Notes: generated by a model not told the origin, from the letters alone. A stretch of DNA of 5,650 nt from Saprospiraceae bacterium (GCA_020630895.1 JAHDII010000030.1:1-5650), one strand, 5' to 3'; positions 1 to 5,650 are shown, counted from the first letter of the stretch. A program made the numbers and translations.

Positions 1-105
1 ATTATCCTAATTTAATTTCTGAAATTTAATCAATGTTATATTAAAAGTTATTAAATAATATTTTTGAGATTATTTTAATTTTTCTTTTTTATGAATTAAA
101 TTATT

Positions 106-906
106 TTAAAAAGGATAATTATGTTCTACAGGTTTTACTTCTTCACAAAAACGACAAATACTAGAAGCTAAACCTGTATTTCTTCTTGTTCTTCCTGCTA
201 CTGCTTTAAAAACAGGACCACTAATATCTTCATCACATTGTAAACAATCACTTAATGTTCCATCCGAATTATGATAACTTGTATTTGTAATACATTCAAG
301 GAAACAATTTTGTCTTGTATTCATTGTATTATATGCCCAAATTTGAGCACATGGTGTTGTAAATCCAATAGCTTCGATACATGCTACAAGATTTTCAAAA
401 GGTTGTCCTATTGTAGATAAGCCACATTGTCTTACAGCAGCTCCTACATCTCTATCTTCTGCATAAACAGCAAAATCGGGAAGTGTAGAACAAAGCCCAC
501 AACCGTCATGGTGAGTTACAATGGCTCCTGCTGCTTCAGCTGTTGCTTCATCTGGATAACTTCCTAAACTATAAATTTTAGCTGCTAAATTTTCAATCAT
601 AATAGCACAGACCATAGGTTCACTTTCTGGAGCAGGAACATCATAAGGATTCGTTGTTAATTCAGGAAGTGGAGCATTTAGTTGCCAAGATTTTAGTGCA
701 TCTATTTCAGTAGTAGAAAATGTTCTTGAATCAAAATTTTTACAAATGCAACTGGGTGTACAAAAAGATTCATCTAAACCTGTATTCGCTACTGGTATTC
801 CAAACATAGTTCCTTCGCAAGAAATTTGTGGTTCATCTTTTTTACAACTCGAAATAAAAATAAAAACCAACAAAAGCAATAATAGAAATTCATATTTTTT
901 CACCAT
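106..906 (-). CDS. Cysteine-rich putative surface lipoprotein, function unknown
   Basis: I do not recognise this 266-residue protein. Residues 1-21 form a lipoprotein signal peptide: basic start (KK at 3-4), hydrophobic run at 7-18, then ISSC with the lipidated cysteine at 21, which fixes the start. The following KKDE resembles the lysine-plus-acidic surface export signal of Bacteroidota lipoproteins, so I infer an outer-membrane, possibly cell-surface, location. The mature chain holds 16 further cysteines (30, 49, 53, 55, 100, 136, 139, 161, 176, 186, 201, 205, 221, 224, 251, 254), many in pairs: CxxxC-x-C (49-55), HHDGCGLC (132-139), CFLEC (201-205), CLQC (221-224), CRFC (251-254). The even count suits disulfides. 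The CxxC pairs could also bind metal or haem, but no CxxCH motif is present. There is no transmembrane segment after the signal. It is a single gene, divergent from the Gre-like gene. The reading frame and lipoprotein nature are well supported; the function is open. Confidence 0.85.
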   Translation of the reverse strand: MVKKYEFLLLLLLVFIFISSCKKDEPQISCEGTMFGIPVANTGLDESFCTPSCICKNFDSRTFSTTEIDALKSWQLNAPLPELTTNPYDVPAPESEPMVCAIMIENLAAKIYSLGSYPDEATAEAAGAIVTHHDGCGLCSTLPDFAVYAEDRDVGAAVRQCGLSTIGQPFENLVACIEAIGFTTPCAQIWAYNTMNTRQNCFLECITNTSYHNSDGTLSDCLQCDEDISGPVFKAVAGRTRRNTGLASSICRFCEEVKPVEHNYPF

Positions 907-974
907 GTTCCTAATTTAAATAGATACAATTATTTTGATAACTTGATAAAGTTAGTTATAAATAATTATATATT

Positions 975-1115
975 TAATCTAAGTTGCGGATAAATTGACA
1001 AAGTCCACAGTAAATGAGTCCACAGATCACAATATTATTATAATTACTCTGAAAAATATATGAATAATGTATTTCACAATTTTGAACTCAATGAGGTTTT
1101 ACGCAACTTAAATTA
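975..1115. repeat. MITE-like segment with terminal inverted repeats
   Basis: The segment is bounded by 14-bp inverted repeats at 975-988 (taatctaagttgcg) and 1102-1115 (cgcaacttaaatta), which match at 13 of 14 positions with one C/T difference. The 141-bp length, AT-rich interior, lack of coding capacity and position between two genes suit a miniature inverted-repeat element or a decayed insertion-sequence remnant. A sequence related to the left end recurs at 1651-1675. No convincing target-site duplication is visible: the flanks share only short T runs. Alternatively, the arms could be paired operator sites for the two divergent genes. The inverted repeat is seen directly; its mobile origin is inference. 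Confidence 0.45.
1002..1025. repeat. Two direct copies of a 9-mer (agtccacag)
   Basis: The 9-mer agtccacag occurs at 1002-1010 and again, identically, at 1017-1025, fifteen bases apart start to start. Both copies lie inside the MITE-like segment, just behind its left inverted repeat. The spacing is not a whole number of DNA turns (about 1.4), so cooperative binding on one face is not implied. Subterminal repeats of this kind occur as transposase-binding sites in mobile elements, but no such role is shown here. Confidence 0.4.
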
Positions 1116-1125
1116 TTTATTTTTG
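1097..1125 (+). promoter_or_regulatory. Candidate Bacteroidota-type promoter for the Gre-like gene
   Basis: TATTTTTG at 1118-1125 matches the Bacteroidota -7 consensus TAnnTTTG at every fixed position. TTTT at 1097-1100, 17 bases upstream, is a three-of-four match to the -33 TTTG element. The expected start point near 1131-1132 would leave only a very short leader before the ATG at 1137 or at 1143. The right inverted repeat of the MITE-like segment lies between the two promoter elements. The -7 match is seen; activity is inferred. Confidence 0.45.
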
Positions 1126-1136
1126 ATTTAAAATAA

Positions 1137-1604
1137 ATGATAATGAAAGATATAATTGATTTAAAAAATAAAATCTGGCTTGAATGTTTTAATGATGTTG
1201 AAGAAAAAATTGATATTACTCAAAAAGAAATTAATGATATTCAAAATATAGCTAATAATGAAACTAAAAGTAGTGCAGGAGATAAATATGAAACAAGTCG
1301 TGAAATGTTACAACAAGAAAAAGATAAACTAGAACAACAATTATCTCTAGCTATTTTTCAAAAAAATATTTTATCACAAATTGATCCCAAAATAATTCAA
1401 GAAAATATTACAAATGGAAGTTTAGCAATCACATCTATAGGAAATTTTTATTTTTCTATTAGTAAAGGAAAAATAAAAGTAGAACAAAAAATATATTATT
1501 GTATTTCTTTAGAAGCTCCTATTGGTCAAAAATTATATGGACAAAGTAAAAATGATGAAATTATTTTTCAAGGAAAGAAGATAAAAATAATAGAAGTATT
1601 TTAG
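1137..1604 (+). CDS. GreA/GreB-like RNA polymerase-associated factor (Bacteroidota type)
   Basis: This 155-residue protein has the two-part layout of Gre factors. Residues about 5-85 are highly charged and predicted to form a coiled-coil hairpin; its probable tip is NNETKSSAGDKYETSREM (40-57), comparable to the GDLKENAEYHAA tip of GreA, which carries the acidic residues that act in the polymerase active site. Residues about 93-155 resemble the Gre C-terminal FKBP-like domain that docks on polymerase, ending in EAPIGQKLYGQSKNDEIIFQ and a short beta strand; compare SPIGxALLGKxxGDEV in GreA. Homologues in Bacteroidota are often misnamed 3-oxoacyl-ACP synthase, yet no ketosynthase feature is present. 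It probably binds the RNA polymerase secondary channel; whether it stimulates transcript cleavage is unknown. The ATG at 1143 is an equally good start and would drop MI. It is monocistronic and convergent with clpX. Confidence 0.75.
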   Translation: MIMKDIIDLKNKIWLECFNDVEEKIDITQKEINDIQNIANNETKSSAGDKYETSREMLQQEKDKLEQQLSLAIFQKNILSQIDPKIIQENITNGSLAITSIGNFYFSISKGKIKVEQKIYYCISLEAPIGQKLYGQSKNDEIIFQGKKIKIIEVF

Positions 1605-1650
1605 AAGTTATCATGTGTAAACGTCGGACTCAATTAAACATACAACGTGA

Positions 1651-1675
1651 CTAAAGTGCGAGTTAAACTGACAAA
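1651..1675. repeat. Second copy of the left-end repeat of the MITE-like segment
   Basis: This stretch aligns in the same orientation with 979-1002. Both read CTAA, two differing bases, TGCG, two or three differing bases, TAAA, one pyrimidine, then TGACAAA. About 19 of 24-25 positions agree, with a one-base length difference. No matching right end is visible before clpX. It may be a solo end of a decayed element of the same family. The two copies directly bracket the Gre-like gene. The similarity was found by eye and its significance in AT-rich DNA was not computed. Confidence 0.35.
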
Positions 1676-1711
1676 TCTGTATCATTTTTTCTTAGATATA
1701 AAAAGTACTAT

Positions 1712-1741
1712 TAGGTCCTTTTTTATAATCTTTGAGACCTA
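1712..1741 (-). terminator. Weak hairpin, possible clpX terminator
   Basis: TAGGTC (1712-1717) pairs with GACCTA (1736-1741) across an 18-base loop. Reading in the clpX direction, the stem is followed within about ten bases by TTTTT (the aaaaa just before 1706). The stem is short, the loop large and the T-run displaced, so this is a poor intrinsic terminator. It is, however, the best candidate in the 257-base gap between the convergent clpX and Gre-like genes. The rest of 1605-1861 holds the solo repeat and no convincing gene. Confidence 0.22.
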
Positions 1742-1861
1742 GAACAAATATCAATTTTTGTCAAGACATAGATTGATAAATTTTGTCCAAATCGCTAGAC
1801 AAAAAAGCAAGTAAGTTCCTACAAAAGTATAAATTAAAAATGCTTGAGTGGATTTAATATT

Positions 1862-3103
1862 TTATGCTGCTTTTAATTTTGTCAATTTAGATTTACTTAA
1901 TTTTTGTTCAGCATAATCTTTATTTATTGTAAATGTTTTGACATCTTTTTTGCTAGGTAATTCAAACATAGCATCTGTCATAATAGCTTCACAAATAGAA
2001 CGTAAACCTCTTGCTCCTAAATTAAAATCATTAGCTTTTTGAGCAATAAATTCAATGGCTTCATCTGTAATTTTTAAATCAATCCCTTCTAATTGGAATA
2101 GCTTTTTGTATTGTTTTAATAAAGCATTTTTAGGCTCTGTAAGAATTTGGCGTAATGCATCAATATCTAAAGGTTCTAGATAGGTCAATACAGGTAAACG
2201 TCCTATTAATTCAGGAATTAAACCAAATGATTTAATATCTTTTTGAGTAATATATTGTAAAAGGTGTTCTCTATCTATTTCTTCTTTTTCATCAGATCCT
2301 TTAAAACCGATTACATGAGTATTGACTCTTCTTGCTATAATTTTTTCAACACCATCAAATGCTCCACCACAAATAAATAATATATTTGAAGTATTTACAT
2401 TAATTAATTTTTGTTCGGGATGTTTTCTACCACCATGAGGAGGGACATGAACTTCTGTTCCTTCTAACATTTTAAGCATTGCTTGTTGCACACCTTCTCC
2501 AGAAACATCTCTAGTAATAGATGGATTATCAGATTTTCTAGCAATTTTATCTATTTCATCAATATAAATGATTCCTTTTTCTGCTAGTTCTGTATTATAA
2601 TTACATACTTGTAATAAACGACTTAAAATACTTTCTACATCTTCTCCTACATAACCTGCTTCTGTAAAAACTGTAGCATCAACAATAGCAAAAGGAACAT
2701 TTAAAAATTTAGCAATTGTTTTTGCTAATAAAGTTTTTCCTGTTCCTGTACGTCCTACTAAGAGTATATTAGATTTTTCTATTTCAATCTCATCATCATC
2801 TACCTGAGCTAACCTCTTATAATGATTATAAACGGCTACTGACAAATATTTTTTAGCTTCATCTTGTCCAATAACATATTGATCTAAATGAGTTTTAATA
2901 TCTAAAGGTGTTAAACTGTTGGGAAGATCAAAATTTTCCTCGAGCAATTGTTTTTTGCCTAATTCATCATTAATAATTTCCTGAGCTTGTTCTGTACAAA
3001 CTTCACAAATATGGGCATCTATTCCAGCAACTAAAATAAGAGCCTCACTTTTATCTCTTCCACAAAAAGAACAACGAAGATTATATTTATCTCTTTTACT
3101 CAT
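1862..3103 (-). CDS. clpX: ATP-dependent Clp protease, ATP-binding subunit ClpX
   Basis: ClpX is the hexameric AAA+ unfoldase that recognises tagged substrates, unfolds them with ATP and feeds them into ClpP in the cytoplasm. The N-terminal C4 zinc-binding domain shows C11, C14, C33 and C36. The AAA+ core has Walker A GRTGTGKT (117-124), the substrate-gripping pore loop GYVGED (150-155), Walker B IIYIDEID (178-185), the RKH loop (226-228), the IGF loop that docks on ClpP (265-267), an arginine finger in ELIGRLP (R302) and sensor 2 GARGLRSI (363-370, R365). At 413 residues it is near the usual length (424 in E. coli). Arginine replaces the proline often found second in Walker A; this position varies within Bacteroidota. 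The start ATG lies 57 bases after the clpP stop, and no Shine-Dalgarno sequence is seen. It is probably co-transcribed with clpP. All functional motifs are intact. Confidence 0.98.
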   Translation of the reverse strand: MSKRDKYNLRCSFCGRDKSEALILVAGIDAHICEVCTEQAQEIINDELGKKQLLEENFDLPNSLTPLDIKTHLDQYVIGQDEAKKYLSVAVYNHYKRLAQVDDDEIEIEKSNILLVGRTGTGKTLLAKTIAKFLNVPFAIVDATVFTEAGYVGEDVESILSRLLQVCNYNTELAEKGIIYIDEIDKIARKSDNPSITRDVSGEGVQQAMLKMLEGTEVHVPPHGGRKHPEQKLINVNTSNILFICGGAFDGVEKIIARRVNTHVIGFKGSDEKEEIDREHLLQYITQKDIKSFGLIPELIGRLPVLTYLEPLDIDALRQILTEPKNALLKQYKKLFQLEGIDLKITDEAIEFIAQKANDFNLGARGLRSICEAIMTDAMFELPSKKDVKTFTINKDYAEQKLSKSKLTKLKAA

Positions 3104-3118
3104 AATAATTAATATTTG

Positions 3119-3155
3119 ATTTATAGAAGATGTAAAAATTACATCTTCTATAAAT
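3119..3155 (-). other. 17-bp perfect hairpin between clpP and clpX
   Basis: Positions 3119-3135 and 3139-3155 are exact reverse complements separated by a 3-base loop (TTT on the transcribed strand). The structure starts 5 bases after the clpP stop and ends 15 bases before the clpX ATG. No T-run follows in the clp direction; the next bases are CAAATATTAATT. It therefore does not look like a full intrinsic terminator. A segmental processing signal, a 3'-end stabiliser for clpP mRNA or a modulator of clpX translation are possible roles. The hairpin is seen directly; any role is inferred. Confidence 0.7.
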
Positions 3156-3160
3156 TTTCA

Positions 3161-3844
3161 CTATTTCTTTCTAGCTAAAACTTCATCTACTAGACCATAC
3201 TCTTTTGCAGCAGATGCTTTCATCCAATTATCACGATCACAATCTTCAGCTATTTTTTCATAGGTTTGTCCTGTATGTTGTGCAATAATTTCATATAATT
3301 CTTTTTGAAGTTCTTTAATCAAATTATAAGAAATTTCCATATCAGATACTTGTCCTTGCATTCCTCCTAAAGGTTGGTGTATCATGACTCTAGCATGAGG
3401 TAAACAAGCACGTTTTCCTGTCGCACCAGCACAAAGTAATACTGCTCCCATAGAAGCCGCCATTCCTGTACAAATTGTAGCTACATCAGGTGAAATGTAT
3501 TGTATAGTATCATAAATTCCTAGTCCAGCAATAACTCCACCACCAGGGCTATTTACAAACATTTGTACATCTCTCTTAGGATCTGAACTTTCTAAAAACA
3601 ATAATTGAGCCTGAACCACATTTGCTACATAATCATTTATAGGAACTCCTAAAAAAATAATTCTATCCATCATTAATCGAGTAAAGACATCAAATGGTTG
3701 AACATTTTTTAATCGTTCTTCTATAACTGTAGTTGTAAATGCATCAACATTAGGAATACTCTTATTCATATAGTCATCTAGACCATGACTGCTCATGCCT
3801 AAATGTTTAATAGCATATTTTCTGAATTCATCTTTCGGAAACAT
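3161..3844 (-). CDS. clpP: ATP-dependent Clp protease, proteolytic subunit ClpP
   Basis: ClpP is the serine peptidase that forms two stacked heptameric rings enclosing a degradation chamber, and it works with ClpX. The catalytic triad is complete: S131 in GMAASMGAVL, H156 in MIHQPLGG and D205 in CDRDNWM. The spacings of 25 and 49 residues equal those of E. coli Ser97-His122-Asp171. The NSPGGGV oxyanion/strand motif is at 98-104. The protein has 227 residues against 207 in E. coli; the extra length is a longer N-terminal stretch before the conserved VIEER (40-44), which is likely part of a propeptide removed on assembly, as in other ClpPs. It lies between tig and clpX. A strong terminator upstream suggests its own promoter in 3845-3966. 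The start ATG has an A/T-rich leader with no Shine-Dalgarno sequence, as is usual in Bacteroidota. Confidence 0.98.
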   Translation of the reverse strand: MFPKDEFRKYAIKHLGMSSHGLDDYMNKSIPNVDAFTTTVIEERLKNVQPFDVFTRLMMDRIIFLGVPINDYVANVVQAQLLFLESSDPKRDVQMFVNSPGGGVIAGLGIYDTIQYISPDVATICTGMAASMGAVLLCAGATGKRACLPHARVMIHQPLGGMQGQVSDMEISYNLIKELQKELYEIIAQHTGQTYEKIAEDCDRDNWMKASAAKEYGLVDEVLARKK

Positions 3845-3915
3845 AATTTCAGTTTTATTGATTAGATTGATTAATAATTTGCTAAAATATTTGATTCAGC
3901 TTATATATAACAGCA

Positions 3916-3923
3916 CAAAGTAA
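3916..3923 (-). promoter_or_regulatory. Tentative -7 element for clpP-clpX
   Basis: On the minus strand this reads TTACTTTG, matching five of the six fixed positions of TAnnTTTG. A T-run containing TTTT lies 20 bases upstream, in place of a clean -33 TTTG. It sits about 70 bases before the clpP ATG and downstream of the tig terminator, where a promoter for clpP is needed. The match is weak in such AT-rich DNA. The rest of 3845-4087 holds the terminator and no gene. Confidence 0.25.
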
Positions 3924-3966
3924 TTGATAAGTTGTTATATCTTAAAAAAAATCTATAATTTATGAT

Positions 3967-4021
3967 AAAAAAAGGACAAAAAGAATATCATTTTATACAA
4001 AACAATCTTTTTGTCCTTTTT
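3967..4021 (-). terminator. Strong intrinsic terminator of tig
   Basis: Positions 3969-3984 and 4006-4021 form a perfect 16-bp stem (core GGAC/GTCC) around a 21-base loop. On the minus strand the end of the stem and the bases beyond give a run of seven Ts (complement of 3967-3973), so it should end tig transcription about 70-120 bases past the tig stop. The plus strand also has five Ts at 4017-4021, so it could act in both directions, although no plus-strand gene approaches it here. Confidence 0.8.
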
Positions 4022-4087
4022 CTCGATTTGAATTCTTTGAAAAAAGAAGGTGTTTTCTTTATCAATAAAAAAAATTAAAAAGCTGTT

Positions 4088-5518
4088 TTAAGCATCTATT
4101 GCTTCATCTGCTTCTATTGCTTTTTTTCTTTCTTCGTTTTCTTCTTCCATTTTTTGATTGGCAGCTTTAATGATTTCCTCCATTTCTTTTTCATTTACGA
4201 TTTTCTCATCTAAGCTTACTTTTTCGGTAATAGCATCAAATAGCTTTCCTCCCATAATTTCTTCAGCTTTTTCACGAACTGCTTTTTCATCTTTAAACAT
4301 TCTCTCTACATAACCTTTAAGCATTTCATCATCAATAGGCATATAAGCTCCCATATAATTTCTGATAGCTGTAGCAAAGCTTTCTTCTATTTCTTCTTTT
4401 GATACTGTTAATTCAAATTGTTGAATCAATTTACCTCTTAAAACACTCCATCGAAGTCCTTCGCAGAAGAAAGGGAATTCTCTTTCTATTTGTTCATCAG
4501 TAATGTTTTTATCTTCATTACTTGCTTTAATCCATCGTTTCAAAAACGATTCTGGCAAATCAAAATTGTTTTTTTCTACCAATTCTTTTTGAATATCTCT
4601 AAATAAAAGGGCATCTGCACTATTTTGATATGATTTAGAAATTGTTTCTTTCAATTTGTCTTTTGCTTCTTCTTCAGAAGTTGCAGTATCTTTCCCTAAT
4701 AATTTATCAAAAAAATCTTGATTTACTTCTGCTAATTCAACTCTTGTCACTTCTGTAATTTCACACTCAAACATATCTCCTACTTCTACACTATCATCCT
4801 CAATGCCTAAAACATATTTTCGTATCGTTCCTTCATCAGAATCTTTTTCAACATCATTAACATTTAAAGTAATCGTATTTCCTTTCTTTTGAGATAATAA
4901 AATTTCTTTAAGTTCTTGAGTTGTTTGATCAACAGCAATAGAAAAAGAAGGTTCTAATCCTCCTTCTTTTACCTTTTGATTTTCATCCAATTCTTTAGCC
5001 TGAACTTTTACTAAATCCGTTTCTTCTATATTATCCTCAATTTCTTTTCTTTCTCCAAATCTTTTACGAGCATTTTCTAACTCCTTTTCTATAGCCTCAG
5101 AAGATGCTTCTACTCTTGTAGAGGAATAAGAAGTATTTTCATCTACTCCTTCAATTTCAATTTCAGGAATCAATCCTAAATCAAATTTGAATTCATAATC
5201 TGTTAATGAAAATTGGTTAAAAACAATGGGATCTTGGCTTTCATTAGGCAAAGGTTCTCCAAAAATATCTACTCCTTCTAAAGCTTTATTCAATTGTTCG
5301 TAAAGTGTTTTATTCACTTCTTCTGCTAAAATTTGTTTTCCAAAAACTTTTCTTACATAAGAAGTAGGAACTTTCCCCTTTCTAAACCCCTTGAGGTGGC
5401 TTTCTTTTTGATATTTTTTAATATTACTATTAAATGCATTAATATAATCTGCCTTTTCAATAGTAATATTAAGAATGGCATTTAAAGAATCTACTTCTTC
5501 TCTTAAGATTTTCGCCAT
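4088..5518 (-). CDS. tig: Trigger factor, ribosome-associated chaperone
   Basis: Trigger factor binds the ribosome beside the peptide exit tunnel and shields nascent chains. The N-terminal ribosome-binding domain (about 1-120) contains the signature loop GFRKGKVP at 44-51, equivalent to the GFRxGKxP loop of E. coli that contacts protein L23. A middle FKBP-like region (about 155-260) carries the EGGLEPSFSIAVD segment but is diverged, so prolyl-isomerase activity is doubtful; this is inference. The helical C-terminal chaperone domain begins near VNQDFFDKLLG (265-275) and runs to about 450. A charged tail rich in E and K follows to 476, making the protein longer than E. coli's 432 residues. The ATG at 5516-5518 gives the expected MAKILREEVDSLNA-type start. 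It lies upstream of clpP-clpX, as in many bacteria, but is separated from them by a strong terminator. Only about 40 bases separate it from the tRNA terminator upstream. Confidence 0.96.
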   Translation of the reverse strand: MAKILREEVDSLNAILNITIEKADYINAFNSNIKKYQKESHLKGFRKGKVPTSYVRKVFGKQILAEEVNKTLYEQLNKALEGVDIFGEPLPNESQDPIVFNQFSLTDYEFKFDLGLIPEIEIEGVDENTSYSSTRVEASSEAIEKELENARKRFGERKEIEDNIEETDLVKVQAKELDENQKVKEGGLEPSFSIAVDQTTQELKEILLSQKKGNTITLNVNDVEKDSDEGTIRKYVLGIEDDSVEVGDMFECEITEVTRVELAEVNQDFFDKLLGKDTATSEEEAKDKLKETISKSYQNSADALLFRDIQKELVEKNNFDLPESFLKRWIKASNEDKNITDEQIEREFPFFCEGLRWSVLRGKLIQQFELTVSKEEIEESFATAIRNYMGAYMPIDDEMLKGYVERMFKDEKAVREKAEEIMGGKLFDAITEKVSLDEKIVNEKEMEEIIKAANQKMEEENEERKKAIEADEAIDA

Positions 5519-5558
5519 GATATGAAAGATTTAATTGATGATTAATTTCTAATCGTAT

Positions 5559-5590
5559 AAAAAAAAGAAAAGCTGGAAACCAGCCTTTCT
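5559..5590 (-). terminator. Intrinsic terminator of the tRNA-Leu transcript
   Basis: Positions 5566-5576 and 5580-5590 form an 11-bp stem (ten Watson-Crick pairs and one G-T on the minus strand, core GGCTGG/CCAGC) with a 3-base loop. On the minus strand it is followed by a run of eight Ts (complement of 5559-5566). It starts about 9 bases beyond the tRNA 3' end and so should end the tRNA transcript before tig. Confidence 0.85.
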
Positions 5591-5598
5591 GAAAATTG

Positions 5599-5650
5599 TG
5601 CGGGTAGAGGGAGTCGAACCCCCACGCCGTTAAGCACTAGATCCTAAGTC
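5599..5650 (-). tRNA. tRNA-Leu (anticodon UAG), 3' part, cut by the window edge
   Basis: On the minus strand the visible part begins with two bases of the 5' anticodon stem, then the loop CTTAGGA with anticodon TAG (complement of 5644-5646), which reads CUA and other CUN leucine codons. Next come the 3' stem strand TCTAG, a 13-base class II variable arm (5624-5636), the T stem GGGGG/CCCTC (one G-T pair) around the loop TTCGACT, the acceptor strand TACCCGC (5600-5606) and discriminator A at 5599. Long variable arm, A73 and anticodon together identify leucine. CCA is not encoded and must be added enzymatically. The 5' half lies outside the window. Confidence 0.93.

Noticed and set aside
1..105. 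Possible terminator after the lipoprotein gene
   Set aside because: The region is almost wholly A and T; the only foldable arms (TTTAATT/AATTAAA) have no GC pairs and could arise by chance.
939..954. Inverted repeat TAACTT/AAGTTA upstream of the lipoprotein gene, a possible operator
   Set aside because: Six-base arms made mostly of A and T are common by chance here, and no regulator is encoded nearby.
1613..1654. Short plus-strand reading frame of 13 codons after the Gre-like gene
   Set aside because: It is too short, lacks a ribosome-binding or promoter signal and recognisable sequence, and overlaps the solo repeat; frames of this size are expected by chance.
1783..1815. TTTTGTC/GACAAAA inverted repeat in the clpX/Gre-like gap
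   Set aside because: The stem is only seven AT-rich pairs with a ten-base loop and no T-run on either strand, so neither a terminator nor a regulatory site is supported.
2732..2755. Arginine in place of proline in the ClpX Walker A motif as a sign of a defective enzyme
   Set aside because: The position is not catalytic and varies among Bacteroidota ClpX proteins; the essential GKT and all other motifs are intact.
2841..2852. Another TGACAAA match to the repeat motif
   Set aside because: It is a seven-base match within conserved clpX coding sequence and lacks the rest of the repeat pattern.
4043..4060. Small AAAGAA/TTCTTT hairpin just after tig
   Set aside because: It is weak, without GC pairs, and made redundant by the far stronger terminator at 3967-4021.

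Overview
This window is AT-rich bacterial DNA, almost certainly from the phylum Bacteroidota. Four things point that way: a lipoprotein signal ending in SSC followed by KKDE, a GreA-related protein of a type typical of that phylum, start codons without Shine-Dalgarno sequences, and a TAnnTTTG-type promoter element. I cannot place the genus or order from sequence alone.

Right half (minus strand, read from high to low coordinates): the 3' part of a tRNA-Leu(UAG) runs off the window edge and is followed by a strong intrinsic terminator. Then come tig (trigger factor), a second strong hairpin terminator, clpP (protease subunit) and clpX (AAA+ unfoldase). Trigger factor binds nascent chains at the ribosome exit tunnel. 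ClpX unfolds substrates and threads them into the ClpP chamber, so this is the conserved tig-clpP-clpX protein-quality-control block. The terminator between tig and clpP suggests that clpP-clpX has its own transcript. A 17-bp perfect hairpin lies in the short gap between clpP and clpX.

Left half: a minus-strand gene encodes a cysteine-rich, probably surface-exposed lipoprotein of unknown function. It is divergent from a plus-strand gene for a small GreA/GreB-like, RNA-polymerase-associated factor, which converges on clpX. The gap between the two divergent genes holds a 141-bp segment with 14-bp terminal inverted repeats (13/14 matches), resembling a miniature transposable element. A related copy of its left end lies downstream of the Gre-like gene, so the two related repeats bracket that gene. 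The best promoter candidate for the Gre-like gene straddles the right end of the element.

Nothing in the window clearly forms a new multi-gene system. The least explained parts are the cysteine-rich lipoprotein, the repeat-bracketed Gre-like gene and the clpP/clpX intercistronic hairpin. No gene is supported in 1-105, 907-1136, 1605-1861 or 3845-4087.
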